A stretch of 64,000 nucleotides of DNA from Agrypnia vestita. Lineage: Eukaryota; Arthropoda; Insecta; Trichoptera; Phryganeidae. Where the stretch lies: NCBI GenBank assembly GCA_016648135.1, contig JADDOH010000304.1:310001-374000 (forward strand), written 5' to 3'. This document shows, piece by piece, positions 1 to 12,147 of the stretch. Both the position numbers and the translations under genes were made by a program. The stretch's first letter is position 1. Every line of letters starts with the position of its first letter. The notes under the pieces were generated by a model. It saw only the letters and a program-made list of their open reading frames with translations. It made no database searches and was not told where the DNA came from.

Positions 1-248
1 AACTGTATTAATTATGGGAAAGTAGGTATAGAAGTCATTTGGGTGTAATAGGACTTATGACCTATCTTTTTATGGTTGGCTTAAGTGATCACTTTACACA
101 ATTGTAACATTCGCCAAAATGCGAAATGGAAATGGCGAATGTTACAATTGTGTAAAGTGATCACTTAAGCCAACCATAAAAAGATAGGTCATAAGTCCTA
201 TTACACCCAAATGACTTCTATACCTACTTTCCCATAATTAATACAGTT
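1..248. repeat. Perfect 115-bp inverted repeat (foldback), cut by window edge
   Basis: Bases 1-115 and 134-248 are exact reverse complements, separated by an 18-base spacer (116-133). The left arm starts at the first base, so the palindrome may extend outside the window. The same arm occurs once more at 10081-10195 with only a few differences and, much more diverged and in the opposite orientation, at about 29420-29525, so this is a dispersed repeat and not unique DNA. The arm contains GTGATCAC followed by TTAAG. Arms with no mismatch mean a very recent inverted duplication, gene conversion between arms, or an assembly or read-chimera artefact. Confidence 0.9.
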
Positions 249-503
249 TCGTCTCTGTGAGATATCTATAATATACATTAATTGATTAATAATGTCTCTA
301 TGACATAAATCCAGCACTGTTCTGAAAGATTTGAACAAACTCAAAATATTCTAGCGTATATGTTTTATGTATTTAATATGTCGTTTATTTTTTTTCTATG
401 TAATATTGCATATTTATTTGTACAGCAGATACATTACAATGATTTTTATAAAATATATTATACTTATGTTATATTATTACATTTTAAACATTCCTTTATA
501 TTC

Positions 504-822
504 CCCATAATATGAGCCAATAACTCGAATTTATGAGAAGAGTACATATTTACAATCAAAATTAAAAGAACAAGTTTTTATAAAACAGAAACCATTTAGA
601 AGTACTTAGTAGTATTTATTATACGGAAACTATTTGAAACATGTAGGCGATATTATAATACATCGCTGTCAAAATTAAAGAATTAAGACTTCTTAAAATG
701 CTCGTATTTTGAATATTTTTTTTCATGAAATATGTTTTGTGAAGATAGCAATCTATTATACCTTTTAACCCAAGTATGTATAATGATGGAATGCCATGGT
801 GGTTCTTAAAGTTGGTATTTTT
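504..822. repeat. Rearranged copy of a dispersed repeat (halves B-inverted then A)
   Basis: Bases 504-697 match the reverse complement of 60425-60612 (shared landmarks ATAATATGAGCCAATA and CAGAAACCATTTAGAAG). Bases 703-822 match 60310-60421 in the same orientation (shared CAAGTATGTATA and TGGTTCTTAAA). At 60.3 kb the order is A then B; here it is B-inverted then A, so one copy has been rearranged. The conserved pieces carry no long open frame. The family is not recognised. Confidence 0.6.
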
Positions 823-1800
823 ATTTTGTCCTTTATTCTATATCTATTACTTATACAGTCTAAAGGGAATATAGTTTGTAAGTTACACATTGATTGTGAT
901 TACCCTTCACGGTAGTGGTTGTTCAAATAATTCTTAATAGGTTTGCTAGCAACGGAAAGATTTTAAATGGTCTAAAAGAGGATGATGATATCTATAAATT
1001 TATTTATAAGTAGTAGTTTCCCTGTGAGTTCGCACCGGTTTGCGCGTACCGGTTGTAAAGTCGGAAGCCTCTCGCCAAACCGTTTGTTGCGAATATTTAA
1101 TATAAAATCGAGTAGTGAAAAATATTTTACATGTGATTGAGAGAATTTGTTACGATATTTTGATACATTTCTCAATTTTTCTCATTTAGACCGTCTAAAC
1201 AGAATAAACGACATACTTAACATAGTTTAGAATAATAAAGAAAAACTCCTTTAAAATATGTGAATATATTGATTGTGCAACCAGCTATAACCCGTCAAAT
1301 ATGTCGTATTATTCGCACCATCTGGTAGTATTAGTGACGGTAGCTGATACATAGAGATTTATATGCGTCATTATCTTATATGCGTGACCATCTTTTGCGC
1401 CTTGCGGTAGCGTTAGTGGCGGACATTGTTACATAGAGAATAATGTTGTCTTTTTTGCTTTGTGTACCGCGTTATTTCATATATCTCAGAATTATTTACG
1501 CCACCTGATAGTGACGAGCACCAATACATAGAGAATTGTGTATTTTGATATAAGAATTTATATGAAGATAATAAAATTATTTGTACAAACCGGTTTATTA
1601 CTCGAAACAATCACTGTGTTTCTCAAATGACGATGTTAAAGAGAATTCATCATTAAAAGAGTTAATAATGGTCAAATAAAGTCATCACAGCGAAGTTAGC
1701 ACGCAAATGATGTTCACGAAAGACTTGGCATGATCATGATGATGGAAAATATTACGATGTAAAACGTTAGCCCCGCTACGCTACAGCGGACATGAAAAGA
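823..1800. other. No gene seen; AT-rich
   Basis: No supported gene. Near 1275 a CAGCTATAACCCGTCAAA motif resembles the inverted CTAG-type ends of lepidopteran Helitron-like repeats (compare 27930), but no second end was found. Confidence 0.5.
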
Positions 1801-1804
1801 TTTT

Positions 1805-2164
1805 TCAAGACTGAAAACAGCGGCGTTCTATCCTCCACTCAAAAATATTGAATTTCGTAGTTCGTTGCGTTTGCCACCAGCCCGACCCGACTACCAGGAA
1901 CGCCCGCTGCCGCGGTGGCGGATCGCGGCCTCTGGCGGGGCGGCAGTCCCAGGCGGGTGTGATTGTTAGCCAACTGCTAAACTGCTGAAACGGTACGCCG
2001 TCGTGACTCGGCGCGGCGTAAAAAGGGTCGAGCGTTCTGTCAGCGAGCGGATTTCGTGAGGAATCGAGGACGATCGTACCGCCGATTAAAGCGCAAAGGT
2101 CAGGCCCACCTCTCCGTGATGCGAGCTGTGAGATAATACGGTTTTGATGCAACGATTGAGCCAT
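1805..2164. promoter_or_regulatory. GC-rich island, candidate regulatory element
   Basis: CpG-dense block in AT-rich surroundings. It is open on the minus strand for about 119 codons, but the frame has low-complexity, arginine/proline-rich composition and no recognisable domain. I read it as non-coding and possibly regulatory; composition is the only evidence. Confidence 0.25.
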
Positions 2165-5100
2165 TCTGATTTACGATCATAACGGCGAGTCGGGTATCGC
2201 GTTGCACAGCGAAATGTCCGACAAGGATATAAAGTCAGCTTGCGCGGTGTTTATGTGTGTTGGTTCCACTTATCTATTACTAAGAAAATGTGCTTTTTAA
2301 CATTCAATGTGTATAAATATTTAGTGGGTAGGTGCACCAGTAAACTTTGAAACTTAAACTGCATTAGAAATAGCGTGTTGGAATTTTTTTTCTTTTACCT
2401 TTATTTTCACTTTTATCATTAACGTTATTTTTTTAACCAGTGACACTAAGATTCCATTAATATATTTTATTTATTTTAATTCATTAATTGTTTCAATTTA
2501 TCTATTAATGAATATTCCATTCTTACTTCACATATATTTTTACAGTCCGTATACTTTATTTACTTCCATTGAATATTTCAATTGTACTTCTAACATATCT
2601 GTTATAGACTGAATTATGTACATTGCTTTGATTATACAATATTACATTGTAAGCGAACTCCCTTTCTAAACACGAACATTTTTATTTTCTTATAGAGGTA
2701 GTACGTAAAAGATTTTATTGTTACAACTATTAATATGTTTCACCCATTTTATATCAAATGATTCGAATTGAAATTTAGTATCCTTTTCCAGTTCTTGAAT
2801 TTGTATAATTTGTATTTTATTTCAGGGTGTACGACATATTTTAGGTAAGGCGACTTCATATTCTAGAAATGTTTTTCAGGAGAAAATCTGGCGGTCACGC
2901 TGATCAAAAGATCCTAATCATTAAATATGAATTACAAATAATAATCCGTATTAATTCTCAAAATATCGTTCACCATCTTAGTATTTGGTTTCAATATACC
3001 TACGAGTATTATTGAAAATGTAATATTTTACTGTAATTAAATTATTCACAACTGATAAATTATTAATCCTAAAATACATCAATATATTGTATACAATTAT
3101 AATGGTAAAATGTTTAGTTAGCGTCTTTGGTTAAAGAAAAGTAGTTTGATCTACTCGGAGTGAGAACAATCGTGACTATTGCTTTTATTACTTGTGTGGC
3201 ATTATAAAGTCTCTGCCTACCCCTAACTGCGATAAAGGGAAAGTTGAAAGCGCAGATTTATTCCCAGCATCACTCGCCGCCACTGTCCCGTCCCGGTGCA
3301 GCGACGACCTTTCCAATGGCCATAAATATCCTTCGCGGACTTTAATTTATATTTCGCACTGTTATTACACTCTCACTTCATATCACTACCAAGCGCCACG
3401 GCGGCTCGTGATAGCGTGTCATATTTTACTCGATACATTTAATAAAAAATATAAGTGGATTAACGTCGTGGCGGTAGGTGGACCAGTAATTCATTTCGCA
3501 TTTAATGTAGACTGGCAGACACTTCATCCGTCTACTTACATATTATGTGATTACATAATATGTAAGTTATTACGGATTACATATTATGTGATTATACTTA
3601 CATATTATGTAATTGTGCATTACTAACTATGTACTATATGTTGGTCTTCAATAAGTACATTTAATAAATTAGCTAAACCACACATTGCTAGTTAATCCAA
3701 TCTTAATTTTAAAAGAACTAAGGTTTCTTGGGGGTGAACATGTTAACTGAATTCTAGAAAACGGTCCTGTTAACAGCTTCAATAAACCGTCGAGCTTACA
3801 CGCGAAGATGTATGATTGATTGGATGGGGCATGAGTTGTGTTTAGTTCAAAGATATAAACAAAAAAAGCATTGGCTAAAACATTGCAAAAAATTGTTTGC
3901 ATTGAGTAAGCAGGTTACAAATAATAATGATAAACTAAAAATAGCCAAATTTTAATATTTTTATATAAAACTATCAGAAGTTCAAAAAAATATGCTGGTA
4001 GAGAATATAATGCATTTTAATAAAAAGATATTCATTTTATTTTTTAATAAAAAAATTATCTATTATGTATCAATTTTAGAACATTGCTATATAATATTTA
4101 AAATAAATTATATGAAACAATTTTTTTTATATATAATGTTATAACTGTTTCATCAATTTATTTTAAACGTCAATTTTCATCAATTAATAATTTCGGAGTT
4201 ACAGAGCAAATCACAAGCGTCAAAAATCTTTTAAGAATCTAAAGATACATCCCCACGTACTTTTAGGTTTTTTACAGAAATTACTCTCCCTAAAGATGAC
4301 TATTATTGTCTTTGGGGTGCTCGCATATAAAATAAAAACAATTAGCCCTACGCAACGCTGCTTTGAAAAAAATGTTTAAATGATCAAAACGATTTTCGTT
4401 TCCCTCATTTTTGAACTTGTAGCACGCCCCTACGCATTCGTGCGTATTAGCTTATAGCTATAGCTATTCAGCTACTCCCGGAGAGGCGCAGGGATCACCA
4501 TCGGTCTCGAGATTATCATATCCTAATTTCCCCGCTGGCGTCGTGTTGACGCAACAGTCACGCACGAGAATAATGTTTACAATAAATTAATTGTGTTTTG
4601 TTGCACGCCGAGGAAAATGCCTCGCAGTGGAGGACTGTTCCGATGCCAAACAAAACGCCATTAGTTGTATCCGCCCCTTTCGTGCTTCGACATTTTTGAG
4701 AGCGGCTGGCTGTTGGCCGCGTCTCGCGACAGCCGGCATTCTAAATTATGATGGATTGTTTGTCATCCGTTGGTCTCCATCATCTGGAGGAGTCCGTTTA
4801 TTCGTTACTTTATTTGTTTTGATCCACAACCTCGTGACAAACTTATTAATTACCGGGGGATTAAAATACGGTCCAAGGCTATTACAAGGCGGACGGATCG
4901 TACTTCGGTAAGCTTTTGATTCAGTTCTGTTAGTATTTTAATTCGGTGCCAGAAGTGTGAGTGGTAAAGGTACTTTAAATCACTCATATTGGATTAGTAT
5001 GTATTGAATTATTACAGATGAATCTTTCATTCATCATATTTTACCAAAAACATCACAGAAAACGTCTTGATTTATGATTGATAATTAAAAAATCGGAATC

Positions 5101-5740
5101 CAAGATTGGAATAGATGGCGCCAGATAGTTTTGACTGCAGTGTCACTGATATCAGTGACTAGAACTACTGTGTCAAGATCAAAACAAAGGAAAAGAAACT
5201 CTAAATACAGCAAAAGTAAACAGTAAAAAACCTCGTTTCACGTGATAGATTAATGTGAAATGTGCCGTTAATGTATATGTAATGCGAGAGGCACGTAGGA
5301 TACTGTCGTTTAATAGTGAAATTTCTGAAAAATGAGTAGCCAGTGGTAAATTCGACGTTGATATCTTTCAGGATCGTGCATAATATCTATTGAGAAATTC
5401 AGACGACACCTTTGACTCACTAGTAATGATAAAAGGAAGAATAAAGGAAACTTATGCATGTCTTATGAAATTAATACAATTTACATAGTAAAACAGCGAA
5501 ATTATTAACTTTGAAATTTTTAGCCGCTATACTCGCAGTCTTTCCGTCTAACAATCGCGCGATCAACACGAGCATATTCCATATAACTGTACCGTAGCTG
5601 CACTAGACATTGCGCAATTGGTAAGATGTGTGATATAACTAACATTCATTACTCGTTTTTTGTCGATTTCCTGTATTTTTTTTATCAAGTGCGATCACAT
5701 AAAACTACATTTAAAAAAAAACAATGCTGATGGGTTACTA
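2165..5740. other. No gene seen; AT-rich with a moderately GC-rich patch at 4430-4760
   Basis: Apart from the hairpin cluster at 3534 I see no gene or transposon. The patch at 4430-4760 is open on the plus strand from 4591 for 106 codons but matches nothing I recognise. Confidence 0.5.
3534..3615. repeat. 15-bp hairpin plus reiterated ACATATTATGTGATTA
   Basis: Bases 3534-3548 and 3553-3567 are perfect complements around a 4-base loop (GATT). The TTACATATTATGT unit recurs at about 3577 and 3600. This is a small palindromic or tandem cluster of unknown origin. The open frame running across it from 3192 has no recognisable domain. Confidence 0.6.
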
Positions 5741-5800
5741 ATAAATTTACTTTAAAAACTGTAAAATATAATAAATTTACTTTAAAAACTGTAAAATATA
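5741..5800. repeat. Perfect 30-bp tandem duplication
   Basis: The 30-base unit starting ATAAATTTACTTTAAAAACT is present exactly twice, at 5741-5770 and 5771-5800, with no mismatch. This indicates a recent slippage or duplication event. Confidence 0.95.
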
Positions 5801-6395
5801 ATTTATTATAGTGAACATTTTCTGTTACATAACTGAAGATAAATTTTATACTGCATTTTCTCTAAGCATTTTGCTACATAATATCAGCATTAAAAATACT
5901 ATTTTTCAGAGTTTTGTGGTAACCCTGGTTAGGGATGTATGCATTCCCATCGAATTTCTCCTTGTATCCAATTATTACAATCATAATCATTTCTCTCGTC
6001 GCCTCTTCCCCTTTAAGATGACGATTTTAAAGATTCATCCGAGCATGATATTTTATTGACCCGTGAGGTAATAAAACTTTATTGATACAAATTTAATAGA
6101 ATGGTCTCTCATGCGATAGGTACGAATAAAAATTCCTCAGGATTTTAAAACAGCATTCGAGAAAATTTTGAAGATAAAATTCCGACGTCGTTTAGCTTCG
6201 TTTTATCTACGTGTATAAGATCGCGTCGTATAATATTTCACGTATTAATGCATTATATTACGAGAGAGGGTTAGGGGCGGATCATGCGGTCATGACTGAA
6301 ATTGCAAAATAAACAATCTTAAAATCAATTACAAAAAGAGGCGTGGACGGTCTAAACGGCAATATATAAAGGACAAAGGTTTATGGTCCTGCAAT

Positions 6396-6426
6396 CCTGC
6401 AGCTGCAGTCACTTCTGACGTCACGA
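6396..6426. promoter_or_regulatory. CTGCAGCTGCAG palindrome next to TGACGTCA
   Basis: A 12-base palindrome (CTGCAGCTGCAG) lies close to the full cAMP-response-element octamer TGACGTCA. The octamer also occurs near 20687 and 40775. Isolated octamers arise by chance; this is only a possible CREB/ATF site. Confidence 0.25.
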
Positions 6427-7566
6427 TAAAAGAAATCTTATAACAAATCTTTTAATTACATTTCACAAACACAAACACAAAGTAATGCGTCTTTAATCGC
6501 TAATATTTATCTCACACTTATAATAAGTAAGTTATATATACAAGTGCTTAAGCCATACGCACGCATATTTCGATTAAAAATAATTACCTATATTATATAA
6601 TTATCTGTCACTTTGTCGCTTGACTGGACATGAAAAATTTTGTCCTTGTTTCATTCTTTGAAATAAATTAATCATTTGCTCTAAGCCAATCTTGGGTAGG
6701 TACCTATTTTGCATTTATTTACTAATTATTTAATTCGAATTTATTTTAGATAAGCGACCTACCGACTGTTCTGAATAAATTAAAAAATATATAATATTCT
6801 CTTTAGGGGTTTTCTTCAACTAGTATCAAAATAATTATATTGTGGTTTGTTCGTGACTGGACATGTTTATTAATTTAAAAACAATATATATATTCTTTAA
6901 ATCAATATGGTTTGTATAAAGTTTGTTAGCATTAAATTAATCAAATTATCTATTATTTGATTATATTATATTATTATTATTTTATTATTACGATATTGAG
7001 AATTTAATTTCAATCAGTTACATAAAATATTCCGATAAATATTCCATAAATTTGAGTCTAAAGAAACATAATAGAAATTGTGAAGAAATAAAAAAATAAT
7101 TGTATGTGCTCGGGTGCCCTGAATAAGAAGTTCGGTATTTAAAGACCGGTTGGCATTTGCAATCTAAATGCAAGTTTAAATAATCATTTTAATACCCGAG
7201 ATTAATGCGTGGCTGCACTTAGAGGGCGTTTAACTTTACATCTGCATATTACATCTACTGACAGTGAGTTTTTAATACAAGTATACTTGTCTATGCACCG
7301 TTAGAAATATATAAGTTATACATATATCATGTGTGCGTATAGTTTATCAAATATTGCTTACGTTATAATTTGCATGAAGAACGAAATGAAATAAAAAATA
7401 CATAAAATTTGATGAAGTTATAAATTCCTCCAAAATTATGCGAAATTTTTCAAAATTGTATATTTTAATGTAGATTTAGTTGTAAAACTATACATAAAAT
7501 GCAAATTTAAATATAATTTTCCATGGAACTTCAAATAATTGGCGAGAATCTCTGAAATACCAACGA

Positions 7567-7620
7567 GCACCACAAAGCACCACAAAGTACCAGCAAAGTA
7601 CCACAAAGCACCACAAAGTA
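7567..7620. repeat. 10-bp minisatellite (CACCACAAAG)
   Basis: About five to six tandem copies of a CACCACAAAG-type 10-mer, with one variant (TACCAGCAAAG). It creates a short spurious open frame on the minus strand. Confidence 0.85.
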
Positions 7621-8146
7621 GCAAGTCCGCAACAACATCACCGTTATATGTATTGTATTTAATATGACAACCGGTTTCAGGCCTGTAAATCAGATTACGA
7701 GCAGCAATTTGATAAACATGCTATCATTTGTACTTGTCTCCAACGTATCAATTTAGAGCTGACACGAGACAATGTCTTCCTTTTGCACTTAAAAAATGTG
7801 ATCACTTACATAGGTAGCAATTAATCATAATTTCCAGGATGATAGAAGTGCATCAGATGCACGCAGATTTTGTTTTCTCTCTGAAACTATTGGGATGACG
7901 TTATCCAGTTTTAAAGAAGAGATTTATTATATTTAGAACTGGTATATTGAGTACACAACAATATTTTGATCCTTAATTCAAAAGAATTCAGAAATTAAAT
8001 ATTGAAAATAAAAATGAATCCATTGTTCAGTTATATCCATGTTCAATTTGTATTCATGTTGTGCATTATTTTTTTGCAAATAAATTTCTAATGAATAGTT
8101 CATATATGTGGCTATTCATCATCTTCGCCTGTATTCGAGGAAGGCT

Positions 8147-8316
8147 GTTCTTCGCGATTGAGGGTCCTGCGATGGCTAAAGAGTTCAGTCCTGGATTCAC
8201 AAGTTCTGGAGCATCTTGCACATGAAAAGACAGCGGTTGCGGACTGACTTCTTTGCCCTTGTTTTGTCTTCCCTATTTCGGTGTCTTCAAGGAATCTTCG
8301 AAGCAGTTTTTTGGCC
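8147..8316 (-). pseudogene. LINE C-terminal fragment with zinc-finger-like motif
   Basis: The minus strand reads open from about 8316 to a TAG at 8147. It encodes a basic stretch followed by FSCARCSRTCESRTELFSH, which is C-x2-C-x12-H, and ends GEDDE-stop. A C2H2-like knuckle of the CxxC...SRxxLxSH type is familiar at the C-termini of many animal non-LTR retrotransposon proteins, so I interpret this as the 3' end of a LINE ORF. The second histidine is missing, and no reverse transcriptase is seen upstream on the minus strand, so it is a 5'-truncated relic. A host zinc-finger exon is less likely, as there is no clear acceptor. Confidence 0.45.
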
Positions 8317-8889
8317 CCATATTAGCGTTTACCCTTAGACAGTTGAGAGAGTGAGCCTACTATCGACGATACCTACATATACTGTCGAATCAGAAAAAAA
8401 ATCATTTTCATTTTACAAACTATCCAATTTACTCTATATTTGTAAAACAGGTTATTTGATTGGTGAAAAACGCAAAAATCTATGCTTTAAACGAACGATT
8501 TATAAACCAATTTAATTTTATCAGTGAGAGTATCAGAAACTCTCACCGATAGATGAAATTTTAAATATAAAATATAATTAAACTCAATTAGGAAAAACAG
8601 TATTATATCCATTTTAAGACTATGTGTATTGCACAGCCTGGCAGGTTGTGGCCGATATTAATAAGTTCAATAAAAATATTTTTCTGATATGTTTGTGTGA
8701 TGTTAAAAAACGCTATGAGCTTTTAAAGCCTATCCACCTTCCACCACATAAAGCATAGCCGCAATACACCAATTTATGTAATATTTTTGGTTTGGCTAAG
8801 AAAATTATCGATGCACTCATATAAATGCACTTCTCGATACATAGGTGTCAGCCTGCGTCCCAGTCCATACTACTTTAAAATACCACAAG

Positions 8890-9180
8890 GAAGTCGGGTG
8901 GGTACCTAGATTAAAAATTCCTTCGCGATGGGTGTGTGCGCTAATTTAGACGGTAAGAGATGCCCTCCTTAGCGCCCTAATCACCCCGCTCCATCACCCC
9001 GGACCCCTCGCCCCCCGGTCACGGGGCGTCTTCATATTTCAACGGGAGCTAACTGCAGCGCCGGGCCGTGCATTACGCCACCAGGAGAATACATCACCGT
9101 CACTTCTGCATATCTGCATATTTATTCAGAGCAGAACCTAATTGGCCCGGGCTCTGGTCGAGGAGCGAGAGTCGAGAAAT
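8890..9180. promoter_or_regulatory. GC-rich island, candidate regulatory element
   Basis: C-rich and CpG-rich block (C runs around 8990-9020) without a meaningful open frame. It is surrounded by AT-rich DNA. Confidence 0.2.
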
Positions 9181-10029
9181 GAAGGAAATCACACTTTAAT
9201 GTGATGTATCAAAGAATCCACGGCAATTTCTGTCATCCTTAAGCACAGCATAATCTCAGTGCGACACTAATAAATATCAATTTAATATATATAATTCTAT
9301 GTAAACGATTGCATTATAAGGGCCTATTCACACTATCGGGCTACTCCCGGTACGCTCCAGTTTCGATCGCGCTTTTGATTTCATCAGTTTGCCCTGATCT
9401 GCATTTAAATCAGACGTATATAGTATTCGTGAATATTATTTTAATTAAGTCCAATTAGTTAAAAACATTTTTTTCTCAAATGTCATTTAATTTTTCTATC
9501 GAAGAATTAGCTGTCATAGCTATAGCTACAAAAAATATTTATAAAAATATTACGTTAATTTGATTATATACCTTTATCATAATTCCATGGAATGGAACCT
9601 TGTCTCTGCACTTTATCGAATTAATTTTATTATTTTATTTATTTATTTATGTACGCATACCTACACAGTGAGTATATATTACTTTTACATTTCATTTTTT
9701 AAATTTTTCAGTTATTTTTACATTATGGCTTTTAATGTTATGTAAAAGATTAACTAGACCGAGGTCAGTTCTAAAGGAGACAAACAATTTCATCCGTTGT
9801 ATCCAAGAGTGGAATCTAAATATTAGCGATATTCTCTAAATTAAAAAAATCTCAATTTAAAATGGTAAAATTTACGAAAGTAAAATTTTTATGTAGCTTA
9901 TAAAACCAAAATAATTTTTCGAATAAAATCTTCGCTTACCAATGAATATATTGTATTAAAAAGAATTGGAAATAGAAATATGAAACATATTTACAAAAAG
10001 TAATGAGAATAATAATTATTTGTAGATGT
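9181..10029. other. No gene seen
   Basis: AT-rich. Short open frames here have no coding character. Confidence 0.5.
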
Positions 10030-10460
10030 TGGTCAGAGTTATTTCGATTAGTGTATATTATAGATATCTCACACAGACGAAACTGTATTAATTATGGGAA
10101 AGTAGGTATAGAAGTCATTTGGGTGTACACAGGACTTATGACCTGTCTTTTTATGGTTGGCTTAAGTGATCACTTTACACAATTGTAACATTCGCCATTT
10201 CCACCCATGATAGAATATACCATGCTTATTCATTTTTTGGAAGTTGTATATATGTTCAAATTGCGTGGAAAGCTTTCATATATGAGTTGTAAGCGCCTTT
10301 TCCATGCGGCCTGTACAAAGCCATTTTCATTCCCCTAAATCCCCACAGATGTCGCTAATGAGAAAATCTACATTGATTTTTTACGGAATTTTGGGAGCAA
10401 TATACTTTATTGTGTGTAATGATTTGATTTGAACAAACTCAAAATATTCTGAAGAGTTAT
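10030..10460 (+). repeat. Second copy of the 1-248 repeat family, single arm
   Basis: Bases 10081-10195 match the 1-115 arm almost exactly: one small indel/substitution cluster near 10127 and one further substitution. The flank GATATCTCACACAGACGA before it matches the inverted flank after 248. The GAACAAACTCAAAATATTCT block near 10430 recurs at about 330-360. Here only one arm is present, so the palindrome at 1-248 is a derived state of this element or of its ancestor. A chance 61-codon frame across the arm is not a gene. Confidence 0.8.
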
Positions 10461-11187
10461 TTCGAACTGATCCCTACTCAATTGTATCATGTGTTATGTC
10501 CATATAAGAATTTTTTTTTGGTAGTGAATGTTTTCCAATGTACGTTGTATAATTTTGGTGTTAAGAACATACAGAACCGTTGTAAAATGTTTTTCTTGCT
10601 CTCGGTACTGGTGTGAAATTGTTGGCTTGATGCCTTAAATTGTGTATATGGTTTGTAACTGAGTGAGTATTTTTATGTAAGTGGTTGTATTCTACGAGTC
10701 TCCGGATGTAAATTCGTCTCAAATCTGAAATATTATCTATCTTCGTTGGAACGTTGGATTTGGAAGTTCCAATCTCTCAGACAATTAGGTCTTGGCCACA
10801 CTTTTCAGAATTCATGTCATTAAAACCATTTTCATTTCGGAAAGATCAATTGTAGAAAACTAATGAAGAAATCTATAAAAACCATACTTTTTTCATCGAT
10901 CAACTTAAAAATGTTTGCTAATTGAATCGGGATCCAGTGTAAAACGTCGTCTCATTTATTTATAAACCTCCACTTGTGCGTCTTAATCTAACAAACCGCC
11001 GCCAGCTATTTTAAGTGAACCTGAAGAACTAGCTTTTATGCCATAAAAATTTATGCTTTAATACTCGAATTGACTTAAGATAATGATGATAGTGAAGAGC
11101 ATAAAAGTCCCCTAAGTTCGGCGGCTAGTTAAAATTGTAAACAAATATGTAGAATATAGATAAAAATTATAAGATGAGATATTCATA

Positions 11188-11770
11188 AAAAAGTAACCCA
11201 TAAAAACCAAGTTTTTATTATACTCCCTTTCTTTGTGAAATATAACAACAATTAAAGATACATTAAAACATACAGCATAACACTAAACTTTCAGTAATTT
11301 AATATATTTCTAAAATGTCAGATGTTTTGAGACATATAAGACAAATAAGACACTTCTTGCTTTGAAGATTAAATTCTAAAAACATTTGTCAGTCAATTTA
11401 GATTTTCGACATTCGTAGTGAAGTAGGTACCTATTATGTATACCGACGGAGTAATTCAAATTTAGAAAATATTCCGCGACGTTATCAGGCCGCCGTTGCT
11501 AATAATCAAACTTTTCTAATGATTCCAATCCAATAATGATTCCAAAAAACCAATAAAATTTCTAAAAATCCGAAATTATACTATAATTATTAATTTTTTT
11601 AACGAAGTTTTGATAGATCTTCTTGATCGTCGCCACGAATCTACTTGTCAAGTTTCAGCTCGATTCACGGGAAAAGGGTTAAAAATCGATCTAAAGTTTT
11701 TTCGGATTCGACGGCAAGCCGGCAAGCAAGCAAACGCCACGAGTTAAAAGAAAGGAAGTAAAAAAACGTA
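11188..11770 (+). mobile_element. MITE-like element, family ACTCCCTTTCT, long form (copy A)
   Basis: It begins with CATAAAAACCAAG then TTTTTATTATACTCCCTTTC, and ends with GCCACGAGTTAAAAGAAAGG then AAGTAAAAAA. The ends form a degenerate terminal inverted repeat. Related copies lie at 23055, 26003 and 53098. A shared internal block near the right end reads CGTCGCCACGA...TTTCAGCTCGATT...CACGGGAAAAGGG. The left part (CTAAAATGTCAGATGTTTTG) is shared only with the 53.1 kb copy. No transposase is present, so it is non-autonomous. The superfamily is not determined. Confidence 0.65.
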
Positions 11771-11842
11771 TTCTTAAAAGAAATAAGATTAAAAATCTAA
11801 TTTAATTGATTAATTTAAAATACCTCGTAGAACTTTGTTTTA

Positions 11843-11889
11843 AAATTGCAACGTCAAAACAAAATAAAATAATTTTGACGTTGCAATTT
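11843..11889. repeat. 17-bp perfect hairpin
   Basis: AAATTGCAACGTCAAAA at 11843-11859 is exactly complementary to 11873-11889 around a 13-base AT-only loop. It lies about 70 bases beyond the stop of the 11962-12147 frame on the minus strand, so it would fall in or just past the 3' end of that transcript. Confidence 0.9.
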
Positions 11890-11961
11890 AAAAATACACA
11901 ACCTATTTATTTTTTCACCAATTGATTAAATATTCACTTTGTTATTTTGCTCAAAACCACA

Positions 11962-12147
11962 TTAGCCCCTAAATTCAAAATTCTCTTCATGACACTCACT
12001 CACATCCTTTGTAAAGCTCGGTTTTATTTTTTCCTCTGGCAATTTATTCATTATCTCATCCCTCAGTCTTGGGTCACGATTCTTCTGCCACCATTGTTTT
12101 AATTTTTCGTGAGCCACCCCCTTCTCCGGAAATTCTCCCCTCTCCAC
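11962..12147 (-). CDS. Possible terminal exon of an unidentified protein
   Basis: The minus strand encodes 61 residues starting VERGEFPEKGVAHEKLKQWW and ending NFEFRG-stop. The charged composition, with KNRDPRLRDEIMNKLPEEK in the middle, looks like real protein and not translated AT-rich noise. The frame begins directly after TGTGTTTAG, a possible splice acceptor; there is no ATG there, only GTG. After the stop (TAA) an AATAAA signal follows at about 11911 with a GT-rich stretch beyond it, fitting a poly(A) site. I do not recognise the family. It could be the last exon of a small gene, a retropseudogene or a transposon fragment. The phase does not join in frame to the exon at 48048-48205. Confidence 0.35.
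   Translation of the reverse strand: MERGEFPEKGVAHEKLKQWWQKNRDPRLRDEIMNKLPEEKIKPSFTKDVSECHEENFEFRG

Larger units (their letters stand above)
5801..8140. other. No gene seen; AT-rich
   Basis: Beyond the CRE-like site and the 10-base minisatellite at 7567, this stretch holds only AT-rich unique-looking DNA. Confidence 0.5.

Noticed and set aside
1805..2164. 119-codon minus-strand open frame
   Set aside because: It coincides with a GC-rich island, where stops are rare by composition; no recognisable protein.
3192..3626. 144-codon plus-strand open frame
   Set aside because: No domain. Its second half runs through a palindromic ACATATTATGT repeat, codon composition follows the AT-rich background and there are no splice sites of note.
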